A stretch of DNA of 64,000 bases from Siphonodentalium dalli (Eukaryota > Mollusca > Scaphopoda > Gadilida > Siphonodentaliidae). Position 1 is the first letter of the stretch. Each line of letters begins with the position of its first letter. The notes beneath the pieces were generated by a model. That model saw only the letters and a program-made list of their open reading frames with translations. It was not told the origin of the DNA and made no database searches. This document shows, piece by piece, positions 21,980 through 35,697 of the stretch. The stretch is from the NCBI GenBank assembly GCA_032622095.1, contig CP136069.1, positions 198,929,239 through 198,993,238 on the forward strand. Direction: 5' to 3'. The translations under genes were made by a program, and so were the position numbers.

Positions 21980-24833
21980 ATGGATTCAATTAGTTCTAGA
22001 AGGTAAGCTCAAATTATATTTTTATTTAATTTAATTAGAATGAAAGATGAATATATAATTTATTCGCGATTGTAATAAGATGTAAATTTCGCGATTATAT
22101 ATAGCGCGCGATAACTATATATAACGAAATTAAGAAATTTTGGGTGTTTCGAGGGAGAACTCATCGTTTGTTGCGCATCCCTTTATCACAAAGGCTCACA
22201 ACTGGACTGAGCATGTCTCGTTAATGATGAATTAATGGGATATCTATGTTATCAAACGAATATGTTAATTTCAGTAGCGGAAGACACAATTTGGAAATGG
22301 ATTTCGAACTAAAGAAGATCGCAAATTCCGCTGCATTCGGTTCGGGTGATGATGTAATGGAGACATGGACTCCCCTGACTGCATTCAGCTCGTGTGGCGA
22401 TGTAATGGAGACCTGGACACCCCTGGCTGCGATGATGGAATGTGATGGTGAGTATATTACGGGGGGGGTGGGGGGGGGGGGTCAAGTGGCCAATTTTTAA
22501 TGGGGATTTCCATGCAAATCTAGTTAAATTATTTATTTTAGCTATAAATTTATTTTTGAGAGTTTGTTTTCTCTGGAATTACCAACACTTGACATACTTT
22601 TGAAAAATTAATATCAAATTCAAAAATAAATACACAAACCTTCTAATGGAAGGAATTCGAAGCATGTATAGTGGTCGAGTGATCAACTATATAATTATAT
22701 ACACAGTATACATGAAAAAGAGATGGCCACAATTAAAATTACACAATGACATATATACCTGAGGGCTATATAGTAGCTGCATGTATATGGGCTCCATATA
22801 ATGTAATGCATTTCGAAACAAATCTTCGTGAAGTTTTTATAGTGCAGAGAGATGACGACACGGTTCGCACATATTAAGACAATGTATCCATATATTATAT
22901 AAGACACGGTGCCCATATATTAAACATTTTCAGAACAAAGACAGAATATTGTAAAGTTTTTACATCTATCAGATTTATCAGACGTTAAATCCTTCAAAGT
23001 TAGCATCCCGCGGACCATAAATATGTTGGTTACGACATTTATTTGTTCCACTCGTTTTCAATTCCACATATCTGCATAGACTCCAGCCAACAATTAATTT
23101 CAATTAATTTTCTTGGTTCTGTTTAAACATATATTTATCGTAATATAATATTACAAGAGGGATCGGGGCACAAGTTTTGAAAACTTACCTTTCTTTACTG
23201 GCGATATACACTGAGCTTGCGTTATTTGCACAGATGAGTATAGTGTTATTTTGTTATCCTCTCAGATATATCTGTCTCCATTCCGGATAACAGTGTGACG
23301 GAAGCTGTTGATAATGTGTGTCAATCTGCACCAAACTACGGATGGCTGTTTGGAAACAGAGGTAAGCTTGTTACCAGGCCCCATGCAGAGTCCACAGGGG
23401 GGGGTGAATTTAGTGACGCAACATGCTCAGACCTCATCTCCCTTTGAAAGTATCTTTACTATCAGATTAACTAGATTTTTAGTTCCTTTACAAACTTTAC
23501 AAAAAAAGTTCATTTTTCATTTTAGTTTAGTTTCTCTATATCCCCAGATTGGCAGACGACACAATAATAGAGGTGTCCAATGGGCACGTCACCATCTGTG
23601 AACTTAAATTTGAGTCTATATATGTCTCCCATAGCAAATGAGGCCATGTAGAATGAGGTCCACATATGGGCAATTTAGTGATGCTAGCCCGCTGTCACCC
23701 TCTGGGAATCATTCTGCACATGACCAGCACCATATTTTGACTGTTGCCTCATTAAATCGCTCCATGTATGTCTTATTCGGTGATAACTGTGCATGGTCTA
23801 CTGAATTTAAATAAAATCTCTATGCAATGTAGAAAATGTAGAAAAACAATATTGTTCCCGTGTTATGTTTAGGTCATATTATATGTATTATATATGTGAT
23901 GTGGTGTGTAAGATACCACGTAAAGCTCACATTACACCAATATTGTTCACGCTACATTGGCTTCCGGTTTCCAGATTAATAGTGTGGTCGTGGGAGAGTT
24001 GAACCCAGAAGAAATTGGATACAAATTGGTGTCATTCGGATCGACTCGAAACAACACCAGGAAAAAAATATCCATATTATAAGTTCAAGATGCTCGCAAC
24101 GACTTACAAGTCATCAAAAACTGTGCACCACAATAACCCAAACATAACATATATATGCATATGTACAACCGAGGCATCTCAGGTCCGAGGACTTAGTGTT
24201 CTTATACCGTACCCAAAGGTTGATCGTATATATATAGTTTCAGTGACATGTCGTATATTCCATAGCCGGACCGACTCTCTGGATGCATGATCACCCGCAA
24301 CCGCCCTGGATATGATGAATTCAAATGTCTTTTGAAAACTCTTCTGAACACTTTGGCGTGGAACTATACTGAACTAGCTATTAATGCGGGCTACATAATG
24401 ATCCCTTGTTTAAACTTGAAATTTGTGAATTTATTTTAATGTTGTCCCTTGAAACCTCGGTGTTATGTGCGCTATACAAGAAATGTGTCAATTGATATAA
24501 TGTCTAATCTATACATTTAATAGGATAGAATCTATATAGAGACGTCGATTGTTGCCCCTATGTGTTGTTGTTGTTGTTGTTGTTGTTATTTTATTCTACA
24601 TTTTGTTCTCTAATTGTTGTTTTTTCTTACATTCCTTATTTTTCTTCCTTTCTTTCATTTGCGCATACAATTTCAATGATGGATATTTCTCTTTTTCAGA
24701 CGAGACAAATAACGAAATCGTCGTGGGAGGTAATGACCTAATCATTCCCAGAAAAATCAATAAATGCAGAAGAATTGCCCGGGCAGTTAGAAGAAGTTTC
24801 GGATGCATCATGCGATATTACACATTACAGTAA
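21980..24833 (+). CDS. Copy C of array gene, complete; diverged exon 3
   Basis: Exons: 21980-22002, 22275-22447, 23266-23361, then 3a 23556-23641 or 3b 24700-24833. All splice sites and phases match copy B. The N-terminus is M-D-S-I-S-S-R. Exon 2 has Gly at 30 and 49 and keeps T-P at 40-41 and Ala at 59. Exon 3 carries a tight cluster of changes: Cys75 to Ser, Leu76 to Val, Val77 to Thr. The conserved Cys75 is lost and only Cys84 remains in that exon. In 3b Asp137 is Tyr. Introns 1 and 2 (272 and 818 nt) differ in length from copy B, so this is the most independent copy in the window. No premature stop was found in either joined frame. Confidence 0.63.
23810..23815 (+). terminator. Poly(A) signal after exon 3a, copy C
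   Basis: AATAAA 169 nt after the 3a stop (23639-23641). Confidence 0.5.
23890..24489 (+). mobile_element. LINE fragment, unit C
   Basis: Collinear copy. A two-base AT expansion (atatatatgcat) opens one frame across the Y-K-F-K-M-L to P-K-V-D-R-I segments for 91 codons, but the frame before it is still broken. Confidence 0.73.
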
Positions 24834-24923
24834 AACACAATTGATGATATAAATACTAATTTCTAAGCCAGAAACGACAATATTATACACCAATTGCATG
24901 CCTTGGGTGAAGTGTCGGGAACG

Positions 24924-25026
24924 ATTTTCCCGAGGTTGTGTCTTTTGAACAACACACAGGACTATTGACCAAGGCCGCAGGTAAATAGTCCTACTTGCTG
25001 TTCATAATACACCATCGTGGGGAAAT
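24924..25026. repeat. Palindrome R1, unit C
   Basis: Collinear copy; the core is unchanged. Confidence 0.7.
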
Positions 25027-25238
25027 GGCGCTCGCTATATTGCACCCAAGGCTGTCAATATATGTCAGTGAGTACGGATTCAAACATAAAAGTATACTGA
25101 AATTCAATATATGGCAAATTCTTACACATCTTACTAATATTTGGCCAAATACATACCCATTTCTTTATGATTGCATTGGCTATACACAGATGCGTGTCTT
25201 TAACAGTTTCATAACGGGAGTAGCATTAAAGACCATGT

Positions 25239-25307
25239 GCCAGTGCATTATCTTATATATGCGAGTCTCCCATAAGGACCCTCGCATATATAAGAGAATG
25301 CACTTGC
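25239..25307. repeat. Hairpin H2, unit C
   Basis: Same sequence as unit A. Confidence 0.75.
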
Positions 25308-25390
25308 TTACAAGGTCAATGCAAATATTGTGAGGCCACTGTATTTTAAGAGAATGCATTAATTGGCACAGAGTTTTCGCAAAATTTCAG

Positions 25391-25656
25391 GAAGCTCCTG
25401 CCATGGAAGGGTTATCATCTTATCTGTGCATGATCGTCCATCCGGGTATCGAACTGGGGTCTTGGATCAATCATCGACGTATATTAAATATAGATCGATG
25501 GATCAATGGATGGATCATCTGGGGACGGTGGTCGCTGTTTGTCCCTGGGTCAGCCCGCCGATGTGTCGGAGCACTGGTCGAGTGCGGATGACAGCTATCG
25601 TCCAACGGTTGGCACAGTGGGCGGCCATGATTGCTGTCTTCGGGTTCATCGGGTGA
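25391..25656 (+). other. GC-rich block, unit C
   Basis: One Val codon becomes Ala and the box-A-like string becomes tggcacagtgg, a better match to the tRNA consensus. Confidence 0.25.
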
Positions 25657-25896
25657 TTTGTCTTTTCTTTCTGGGCGCTAGGGAGATCGAAGGGTGGGCG
25701 CTCTACTCGGAGTGAAATCACATTTATACTCGGCTCGAACTAATGTAAACAGTACGATCTATACACATAAGAAAGACTTCTAACTAACTTTTCAACGCAT
25801 ATGTACGCTGGCACTATGGCAGACCACTTATTAATATGCAAAATGTTTCGTTCGTCTCTTTGGAAGATTGTGTGATTGCTCAGTTATTGTTTGTCA

Positions 25897-27051
25897 ATAT
25901 CATACGGCGTAATATGAGAATTCATTGTGAGCACGGAGGATTCGATGTGATGCCAATGAGGGTTCTATAGCGTTTTTGGTTGTTTTGTTTTTCCTTTTCA
26001 GTAAAGTAGCGAGAACTATTTTCCCGAGGTTGTGTCTTTTGAACAGCATGCAGGACTATTGACCAAGGCCGCAGGTAAATAGTTCTGCTTGCTATTCAGA
26101 ATACACCATCGAGGGGAAATAGGGCTGGGTATTGCACACCAATGTGCATTTTTTGGTTATTAGTGGTAACTCATACAAAGAGGTTCACTGCTTGATAGTA
26201 AACATGTAATTGCTAACATTTGGTCATTTTCCCGGTGGGGAGACCCTTCTCGCACACCTATAGACCGTCGAATGGGTGTGGATGGCACTGGGTATATATT
26301 ATTCATATTCACTAGCCAGGTACTGCCAACAAAAAAATCAGTGCACTTGATAAATGGCTTTAAACACAAATATCAACGCGGAGGTGTTGTGATTATCAAT
26401 ATACAGACATCACAACACATAAGTATACCACGGTTGCATGGCACTGTGGCCCATTTACGTCTCATGACGCGCACAGTTGCGAAAATTATTTTCAGGATGT
26501 GATGTCTTTTGAATATCATGCAGGACTATTTACCAAAGCCGCAGGTAAATAGTCCTGCTTATTGTTCATAGGACATAATCGATGGGGAACACTATTGAAC
26601 ACTATTGAACACTATTGGACACCAATTAAGGCAGTCAATACGTGTTGTATTGACACAATTCTCCCCAGGCAGCCGAGGGATACATACATCATAGTGCAAG
26701 TAAATACGCACATGTCTTAGCCAATGCAAAACTGTGACGGTTTAGTTGCAATAACCGAGCATTTTATCAAATGCACTTATTTTTTCGTTGAGAGTACAAA
26801 GCTAGTGAACAGGATATCAATATACCCAGTGCCATATATATGGCTTATACATATGTGAGAAGGTTCTTCCCATTGGGCAAACGACCAAATGTTATCATTT
26901 ACATGTTTAGTATCAAGCAATGAACCTCTTTGTATGAGCTACAAAACAAACAAAAAGAAATGCACAAAAAACGCTCACACCCTCGTTGGCATCACGTCGA
27001 ATCTTCCGTGCTCCCAACGAATCATCGGATCGATTACGCAATGTGAACATG
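25897..27051. mobile_element. Foldback element, unit C
   Basis: Has an extra actattg repeat unit after R3. The right arm includes tttgtatgagctac, which matches the left arm (ctcatacaaag) better than the shorter form in A and B does, so A and B lost it. Confidence 0.7.
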
Positions 27052-27293
27052 ATTTAGTTTGAACTTATGTATATAATTTATTGTGATTTTTCTACATAAA
27101 TGAGTTATTTCTTGTGTATATAATTCTATTGTAGTAGTCTATAATAAATCAATTATTTCCTTTGACTTTATCTCTACTTTTCTATTAATCCTTTGTATAC
27201 TCATGGACGAGTAGATCCCTTAGGAAATGTTTCAGATAATATGTGACCCGCCATATCAAATCCAGTCGGAAGTCGGCATTTTTTTTACCCTGT

Positions 27294-27362
27294 GCCAATG
27301 CATTCTCTTATATATGCGAGTCGACCATAGGTCGCCTCGCATATATAAGAGAATGCATTGGC
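27294..27362. repeat. Hairpin H1, unit C
   Basis: Identical to unit A, although the flank just upstream has changed (cattttttttacc); the half copy starts at 29568. Confidence 0.85.
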
Positions 27363-27591
27363 TTAACAATTTTTTATCATGTTTTTTAAATAAATGTTTC
27401 TTACAATTTTTAGGACATAAAATAAAAAAACATCCATTACCCTGCAGGGAGCCCCACACATATATAGAAGCACACAGAAGAGTGTCGTCTGCTCATGTTT
27501 GTCTGGGGCTCTGTATGGGTGAAATTATTAAATTGTTAAAGAATACAAGAACAAATTATTAAAATTGTTGCTTTTCAAGTTTAGGCGTGAA

Positions 27592-27903
27592 TGACGTCAT
27601 TAATTTTTACAATACCATGAAACAGCATTTCGACGCGATGAAAATCCGGACAAGAAAAATGGGTTAAAAATCACGTGACTTCCGCTTCGCTTTCGCATAG
27701 AATCATGGGAACAATAATATCCCAAAAAGAAACGGTGACACAGAATCGGAAGTGGACCAACGGGATGGTTATCAAATTAACAACTTTAGTTTTTCTGAAC
27801 AATTCCTACGTGATTTTGGCCTATAGATTAGTTTCGTTTGACCAATTTCGTTGGTTAGCTGAATAAAATCAGCGAAGACGTCATGACATGGTCCATGACG
27901 TCA
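27592..27903. promoter_or_regulatory. CRE/E-box cluster, unit C
   Basis: Same sites and spacing as unit A. Confidence 0.35.
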
Positions 27904-28314
27904 TTTGCGTCATTTGGTGTTGTGGGCTAGAATCCAGAAAAAATTGGTCTCCGCAGGAAACACTGATTTCACATCAGTATACTAGACTTGGTTGCATTTA
28001 TAACCGTTTTCGCAAAAGATATATGCGAAAATAGCACAAGCAAACGTGCCTGCTTCAGAATCAAATTACCACAGTTGAATAGCCAAGGATGTACCCTTTC
28101 CAACAATGTATAGCACGACATCGTGTGTTGCGCCGATGTTTACTTATGGTGTTTTGTAATAACGATCCCGCCTTAGCTGCGTGTAATTTTCCTCCGGACA
28201 AATTGCTTAGCGAAAAATCCCCCTAATAGGCGGACAACATATTCAATAAGTTCCCGTCTCGCAACGATTTGGCCTCACAGACATATCAGCGGCTTATCAA
28301 TTCCTTCGAGATAA

Positions 28315-28521
28315 ATGATTGAACCAATCTACCCTAACAAGGGGGATTTTTTCACGGTTGTATATCGCGCGAATAGTATTGGCTGGCTGCCAGGTATTCA
28401 CACTCAACATCGGAACGCGGCTTATTATTTGAAATCATTTGTGAGCATTGGTGGCGGCGAGGAAGTCAAATTATATGTCCATCATAACATGGGTCGCCTT
28501 CGTTGGAGTAGTTGGAATTAA
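28315..28521 (+). CDS. 68-codon open frame, unit C
   Basis: Three replacements against unit A: Ser to Ile before G-G-G-E-E, and Ile to Leu and Arg to Ser in the last eight residues. Confidence 0.25.
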   Translation: MIEPIYPNKGDFFTVVYRANSIGWLPGIHTQHRNAAYYLKSFVSIGGGEEVKLYVHHNMGRLRWSSWN

Positions 28522-28820
28522 GCCTCAACCAAATTTGTTGTCAAGTTGATGTGGGGGGCTTATATGACCTTGACCTTGACCATAAAACGATCTTGACCTC
28601 TGTTGAAAGACATCTCACTTAAAGGGCCATTTTGCTAGATATGTGTTGCGATGTACGCGCTCATGTCAATATTCAGAGGCCTTTTATAGCTATCCTTTAG
28701 AAAAATACCGGTATCGAGGCTCCTACATACTCGAGTCTGTATCTGACGAACAGAAACATGGGAGTACGATATCAATTTAAACTTGACCTCCATAAAGAAT
28801 CTATTATATATTTGAGGAAA

Positions 28821-29549
28821 GTTTGTGGTCTGTGCATGTGGGTGTGTGTGTGTATGTGTGTGTGTGTTTCCGCGATGGAATCGGAAACGGCTAACCGATT
28901 TTGACGAAACTTGGTACGGGTATGTAGTTTGACCTGAGGACTAACATGGGTATATCCGTTTGCCCGTGCGGCGTGACCTTGACCTTCAAATGACCTTGAA
29001 CTCAAGTTCTCCGCTGAGCCGATTTTCACAAAATTTGGTATGTGGGGGTAGTTTCAGGCGCTGAGCAATTTCGTCACATCCGGATGCCCGTGCGGCGTGA
29101 ACTTGAGATTTGAAATGACATTGAACTGTATCTGGGTATCCACTGGGCCGATTTCCACCATTTTTTTGGGGTGTTGGTGTAGATAGGGATGCCAACAAAT
29201 TTCGTCTCACCCACATGCCCGTCAGACAGGTACCCAGCTAAAACCTAATGTATAGTTTGTGACTTTTGTCTGTTAGCTATGGCCGGGAAAACTTCCGGAC
29301 GGATTTCGACGAAACTTGATACCTAAGTGTATGTTTGTCCGGGAAGTGTTTTGGACGGCTTTTGATTTCTTGATCTTCAAAATGGTCGATTCAAGATCAA
29401 ATCGGGTAATAGTGGCGGATTTCCCCGAAATTCGATAGCTAGGGATACTTTTGTCCGGGCAGTGTTTTGGACGGCTTAACTCGTAACCCCGACCTGACAT
29501 TGACATTCAAAACGGTAAATTCAAGGTCAAATCTGGTCAAATTTCGCAT
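28821..29549. repeat. Degenerate satellite, unit C
   Basis: The first monomer keeps the fuller form aaccgattttgacgaaac, which is deleted in A and B. The GT tract differs, and a block before the last monomer is shortened. Confidence 0.7.
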
Positions 29550-29891
29550 AACTAGATCCGACGAAGCACCATAGGTCGCCTCGCATATATAAGAGAATGC
29601 ATTGGCTTAACAATTTTTCTTCTGTCTGTGGTCTGCTGTTATTACCTGTATATGTCCCGCTAAATGAACATTAGACTGTCTCAATGTATACATATATAAC
29701 TGAATGTGTTAGTCCACTTAGTCTAGTAGGGTTACAGTAATGTGGAACACTCCGTTGGGGAAATATGATGGGATCGGAGAGTACTCTTCCTCACAGTAGT
29801 TATCCTCGTAATTTTATACCCAAATTGGGCACCCCACGGTGTCAATCTTATAGATACATTGATTATATACAGTGATTCAGACCGTGTCAAA

Positions 29892-30871
29892 CTTAACACT
29901 GCCATCATGTTCATAACGTGAGGAAATCATTCATAGAGTACAGTCCCTGCTACGATGGACTTAACACTGCCATCATGTTCTCAACAGGTGAGGAAATCAC
30001 TCATAGAGTACAGTCCCTGCAACGATGGACTTAACACTGCCATCATGTTCATAACGTGAGAAAATCACTCATAGAGTTCAGTCCCCTGCTACGATGGACT
30101 TAACACTGCCATCATTTTCATAACATGAGTGGAAATCACTCATAGAGTTCAGTCCCTGCTACGATGGACTTAACACTGCCATCATGTTCATAACATGAGG
30201 AAATCACTCACAGAGTTCAGTCCCCTGTTACGATGGACTTAACACTGCCACCATGTTCATAACGTGAGGAAATCACTCATAGTGTTCAGTCCCCTGCTAC
30301 GATGGACTTAACACTGCCATCATTTCCATAACGTGAGGAAATCACTCATAGCGTTCAGTCCCCTGCTACGATGGACTTAACACTGCCATCATGTTCATAA
30401 CGTGAGGAAATCACTCATATAGTTTAGTCCCCTGCTACGATGGACTTAACACTGCCATCATATGTTCATAATGTGAGGAAATCACTCATAAAGTTCAGTC
30501 CCCTCTTACGATGGACTTAACACTGCCATCATGTTTTCATAACGTGATGAAATCACTCATAGAGTTCAGTCCCCTGCTACGATGGACTTAACACTGCCAT
30601 CATGTTCATAACGTGAGGAAATCACTCATGGAGTTCAGTTCCCTGCTACGATGGACTTAACCCTGCCTCCATGTTCATAACGTGAGGAAATCACTCATAG
30701 ATTTCAGTCCCCTGCTACGATGGACTTAACACTGTCATCATGTTCATAACGTGAGGAAATCACTCATGGAGTTCAGTCCCCTGCTACGATGGACTTAACA
30801 CTGCCATCATGTGTTCATAACGTGAGGAAATCACTCATATAGTTCAGCCCCCTGCTACGATGGACTTAACA
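29892..30871. repeat. Minisatellite, about 14 copies, unit C
   Basis: Lacks several central monomers and has one extra near its start (gttctcaacaggtgagg). Confidence 0.95.
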
Positions 30872-31580
30872 ATGGCGCTCAATGGGTGTGCATCACCGAC
30901 TTCAACTGTAGAACTTCAATCTGTTTCTAGGTTTCCCATGGCAGTTGAGGCCTAATCAGACTGAGTGTGAATTCGGTGATGCTATCCCGCCTTGTGGAAT
31001 AGTGTCATTAAATTCACCTTTTGGTGACCTCATTACGCAAATTTTAGACACACTAAATTCAGGCTTTGCTGTTTCATATAATTTTTTTAACCACCACTTA
31101 TCCAGGTGAAGAAAAATTGGGGGGTATATTGGACTGAGTTTGTCTTCTGCCTGTCAGGCGGTCCTTCTATACGCCTGTTGTGATGTCTATAAATCCGTCT
31201 ATCAACAATTGTTTTCTTCTCCATATTAAAGACCGAATGTGTTCATATGTTTTGGTGTGCATGTTCCCTAGGTGACTTACAATCAGATTTGTTCAAATAA
31301 GTTCACCAGATCAAATAGGTCATAAGCCAGGGCCATAACTCTTTCCCTCCATAGTAATTCTTAAAACAATATCTTCTCAAGAACAATTGGGCCTATACAG
31401 CTTATATTTGGTATGGAGGAGCCTTGGGTTACCGGGGTTCAGGTTTGTTCAAATGGGGTAATTTTTAGGAAATGAGGATCCCAGAGGGTGAATTCGGTGA
31501 TGCTAGCCCACCCTGCGGAATAGTGTCATTAAATTCACCATTTGGGGATCTCATTCTGCAAAGGTCATACACTCTAAATA

Positions 31581-32002
31581 TATATAAAAGAATCAATGGA
31601 CAAGAGAAAAAATTATTTGAAATAACTAATATTCATCAATAGCTTTTTACAAAATATGGCAACAGACTATTTTTAAGCTTATTCAACACGTAATACCAAG
31701 TCATCAACTTTCAAGTCCACAACTTTTCAATTTTCCATCACTATTATTAAATATCAGTAATTCGATCCGAAACCATACAACTACTTTCATAATTATCTCA
31801 ATTCAGAGATATCACATGTACTTGTGGCTACATATACATGTTATAGATGTATTAGTCATTTATGATAAAATAATTATTCGTTTTTGTTTTTGTTTGATTA
31901 CCTGTCATTAGTCGACAGTTTTATTATATTGTTATATATTTGGATACATGACGATTATTATATTGTTATATCCAATAAAATAATTGAATTGAGAATTGAA
32001 AT
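31581..32002. mobile_element. Retroposon-like insertion, unit C
   Basis: Collinear copy with single base changes. Confidence 0.55.
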
Positions 32003-32966
32003 ACAGGCTTGGCTGTTCCAATATTATTTTCTTAACCACCACTTATCCAGGTGAAATCATACCCTGATTTTTCAAAGAAAAATTGGGGGGTATATTGGGT
32101 ATTGGGGGTTATATTGATATTACTAGATGAATGGATATCATAGATGGGGATTCACATTTGTTCTAATATGGCCAGATATAAGAGAATTAACTCTTCTCTA
32201 TGTTGTTTGGTACTGGTATAATAATATTGATCTCTATGCAGCCTGGGTGGGGGCAATATTTGAGGCAATTGGGAGGGAGTGTAGATGGGGTGGAGTTTTG
32301 ACCCCCCTACTTTAATCAAAATTTAAACAGTTATAAATTTCATGCCTGATACAACATTAGTTGTACATGTAGATTGGATGTTCACACCAAAAATAGGTTA
32401 GAATTGTTCTCATAGTTTATTTTCTTCCCAACATGTATGTTTTTAAATCAGCAGTCCATATGTTCCTACTTCGGGTTAAACTGTTGGACAGAATTGGCCT
32501 CAAATTTTAACTTTATGGGGGTGTCAGGTTGGTAATTTTCAAACGTTTGAGATCTTGAAGTGCTGGTACCAGTTGTAAAGTTCAACCTAAGAGGGATGTG
32601 CACAAGGATTTTCGTGAACTTAGTACTGTGGTATGGTTGTCTTCTTTAAAAGGTAAGAGGTTGGAGATTTGTCAGTGGTGCGCAATTAGAAAGTTCAAGG
32701 TGAGGAGCCCTGTTCATCTGAGAACATCCAGCTATGTCCATGTTTAGAACTACTTGTCGTAAGTGATTTTGTCGAGTATTGACTGTTGTAGTCTTCAGAG
32801 TCCCATTCTTTGCAGTCTGGTAGGCGACCCACAGTCATTGACTGTCTTGTAAGCATCTTAGAAGAAAAAAAGGCTACCAATGATACCTTTATTTGCGAGC
32901 TACTATTCGACGAAACTTCCGCCCACAACCGCTTCGTAACTAGGCCACGAATTCGGGGTAGAAACG

Positions 32967-33039
32967 TGACGTCATAAACGAATGGTACGTTACGTTGAGT
33001 TAGTTTTCTATATGACATTATTAATATTCTTTCTATATA
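32967..33039 (+). promoter_or_regulatory. Core promoter of copy D: CRE and TATA box
   Basis: CRE at 32967-32974; TATATA at 33034-33039, 71 nt before the ATG at 33105. Confidence 0.48.
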
Positions 33040-33104
33040 CTGCTTCGACTAAATTTGACTCGCTAAAGTAATAGAACACAGACCTAGACTATTAGTATAT
33101 AGTT

Positions 33105-35504
33105 ATGGATTCAATTAGTTCTAGAAGGTAAGCTCAAATTATATTTATATTTAATTTAATTAGAATGAAAGATGAATATATTATTTATTCGCGATTGTAA
33201 TAAGATGTAAATTTCGCTATTATATATAGCGCGCGATAACTATATATAACGAAATTAAGAAATTTTGGGTGTTTCGAGGGAGAACTCATCGTTTATTGCG
33301 CATCCCTTTATCACAAAGGCTGGAGTGCTCACAACTGGACTGAGCATGTCTCGTTAATGATGAATTAATGGGATATCTATGTTATCAAACGAATATGTTA
33401 ATTTCAGTAGCGGAAGACACAATTTGGAAATGGACTTCGAACTAAAGAAGATCGCAAATTCCGCAGCATTCGGTTCGGGTGATGATGTAATGGAGACCTG
33501 GACTCATCTGACTGCATTCAGCTCGTGTGGCGATGTAATGGAGACCTGGACACCGCTGACTGCGATGATGGAATGTGATGGTGAGTATATTAAGGGGGGG
33601 GGGTCAAGTGGCCAATTTTAATGGGGATTTCCATGCAAATGTTATATGCGAATCAGTTGTCGGGGAACGAAAGCAGCCATACCGGTATAAACAGGCGTCA
33701 CGAACATTCAACTGGCATTTATTTTTTCCACTCGTTTTCAATTCCACATATCTGCATAGACTCCAGCCAACAATTAATTTCAATTAATTATACTTCTTTA
33801 TGTTTAAACATATTTTTATCGTAATATAATATTACAAGAGGGATCGGGGCAAAAGTTTTGAAAACTTACCTTTCTTTACTGGCGATATACACTGAGATCG
33901 CGCTATTTGCACAAATGAGTATAGTGTTTATTTGTTCATCCTCTCAGATATATCTGTCTCCATTCCGGATAACTGTCTGGTGGAAGCTGTTGATAACGTG
34001 TGTCAATCTGCACCAAACTACGGATGGCTGTTTGGAAACAGAGGTAAGCTTGTTACCAGGCCCCAGAGTCCACAGGGGGGGGGAATTTAGTGACGCAACA
34101 TGCTCAGACCGCATCTCCCTTTGAAAGTATCTTTATTATCAAATTAACTCGATTTTTAGTTCCTTTACAAACTTTACAAAAAAAGTTCATTTTTCATTTT
34201 AGTTTAGTTTCTCTATATCCCCAGATTGGCAGACGACACAATAATAGAGGTGTCCAATGGGCACGTCACCATCTGTGAACTTAAATTTGAGTCTATATAT
34301 GTCTCCCATAGTAAATGAGGCCATGTAGAATGAGGTCCACATATGGGCAATTTAGTGATGCTAGCCCGCTGTCACCCTCTGGGAATCATTCTGCACATGA
34401 CCAGCACCATATTTTGAGACCTGACTGTTGCCTCAGTATGTCTTATTCGATGATAACTGTGCAAGGTCTACTGAATTTAAATAAAATCTCTATGCAATGT
34501 AGAAAATGTAGAAAAACAATATTGTTCCCGTGTTATGTTTAGGTCATATTATATGTATTATATATGTGATGTGGTGTGTAAGATACCACGTAAAGCTCAC
34601 ATTACACCAATATTGTTCACGCTACATTGGCTTCCGGTTTCCAGATTAATAGTGTGGTCGTGGGAGAGTTGAACCCAGAAGAAATTGGATACAAATTGGT
34701 GTCATTCGGATCGACTCGAAACAACACCAGGAAAAAAATATCCATATTATAAGTTCAAGATGCTCGCAACGACTTACAAGTCATCAAAAACTGTGCACCA
34801 CAATAACCCAAACATAACATATATGCATATGTACAACCGAGGCATCTCAGGTCCGAGGACTTAGTGTTCTTATACCGTACCCAAAGGTTGATCGTATATA
34901 TATAGTTTCAGTGACATGTCGTATATTCCATAGCCGGACCGACTCTCTGGATGCATGATCACCCGCAACCGCCCTGGATATGATGAATTCAAATGTCTTT
35001 TGAAAACTCTTCTGAACACTTGTTCGTGGAACTATACTGAACTAGCTATTAATGCGGGCTACATAATGATCCCTTGTTTAAACTTGAAATTTGTGAATTT
35101 ATTTTAATGTTGTGCCTTGAAACCTCGGTGTTATGTGCGCTATACAAGAAATGTGTCAATTGATATAATGTCTAATCTATACATTTAATAGGATAGAATC
35201 TATATAGAGACGTCGATTGTTGCCCCTATGTGTTGTTGTTGTTGTTGTTGTTGTTGTTATTTTATTCTACATTTTGTTCTCTAATTGTTGTTTTTTCTTA
35301 CATTCCTTATTTTTCTTCCTTTCTTTCATTTGCGCATACAATTTCAATGATGGATATTTCTCTTTTTCAGACGAGACAAATAACGAAATCGTCGTGGGAG
35401 GTAATGACCTAATCATTCCCAGAAAAATCAATAAATGCAGAAGAATTGCCCGGGCAGTTAGAAGAAGTTTCGGATGCATCATGAGAGATTACACATTACA
35501 GTAA
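33105..35504 (+). CDS. Copy D of array gene, complete; shortened intron 2
   Basis: Exons: 33105-33127, 33408-33580, 33948-34043, then 3a 34233-34318 or 3b 35371-35504. Both joined frames are open (125 or 141 aa). Intron 2 is 367 nt against 902 nt in copy B, because 531 nt are missing between the exon-2-proximal part and the sequence beginning atttattttttcc. Protein changes against copy C lie inside the internal repeat: Pro41 to His and Ala59 to Thr. Exon 3 returns to the common Cys75-Leu76-Val77 form. The stretch between 3a and its poly(A) signal also carries a small rearrangement shared with E and F (caccatattttgagacctgac). Confidence 0.63.
34480..34485 (+). terminator. Poly(A) signal after exon 3a, copy D
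   Basis: AATAAA 162 nt after the 3a stop; the shorter distance reflects the small rearrangement first seen in this copy. Confidence 0.5.
34560..35157 (+). mobile_element. LINE fragment, unit D
   Basis: Collinear copy with a private change near its end (acttgttcgtgg instead of acttgggcgtgg). Confidence 0.73.
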
Positions 35505-35594
35505 AACACAATTGATGATATAAATACTAATTTCTAAGCCAGAAACGACAATATTATACACCAATTGCATGCCTTGGGTGGAGTGTCGGGAACG

Positions 35595-35697
35595 ATTTTC
35601 CCGAGGTTGTGTCTTTTGAACAACACACAGGACTATTGACCAAGGCCGCAGGTAAATAGTCCTACTTGCTGTTCATAATACACCATCGTGGGGAAAT
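35595..35697. repeat. Palindrome R1, unit D
   Basis: Collinear copy. In this unit the related R2 palindrome has lost its left arm (see the foldback entry). Confidence 0.7.
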
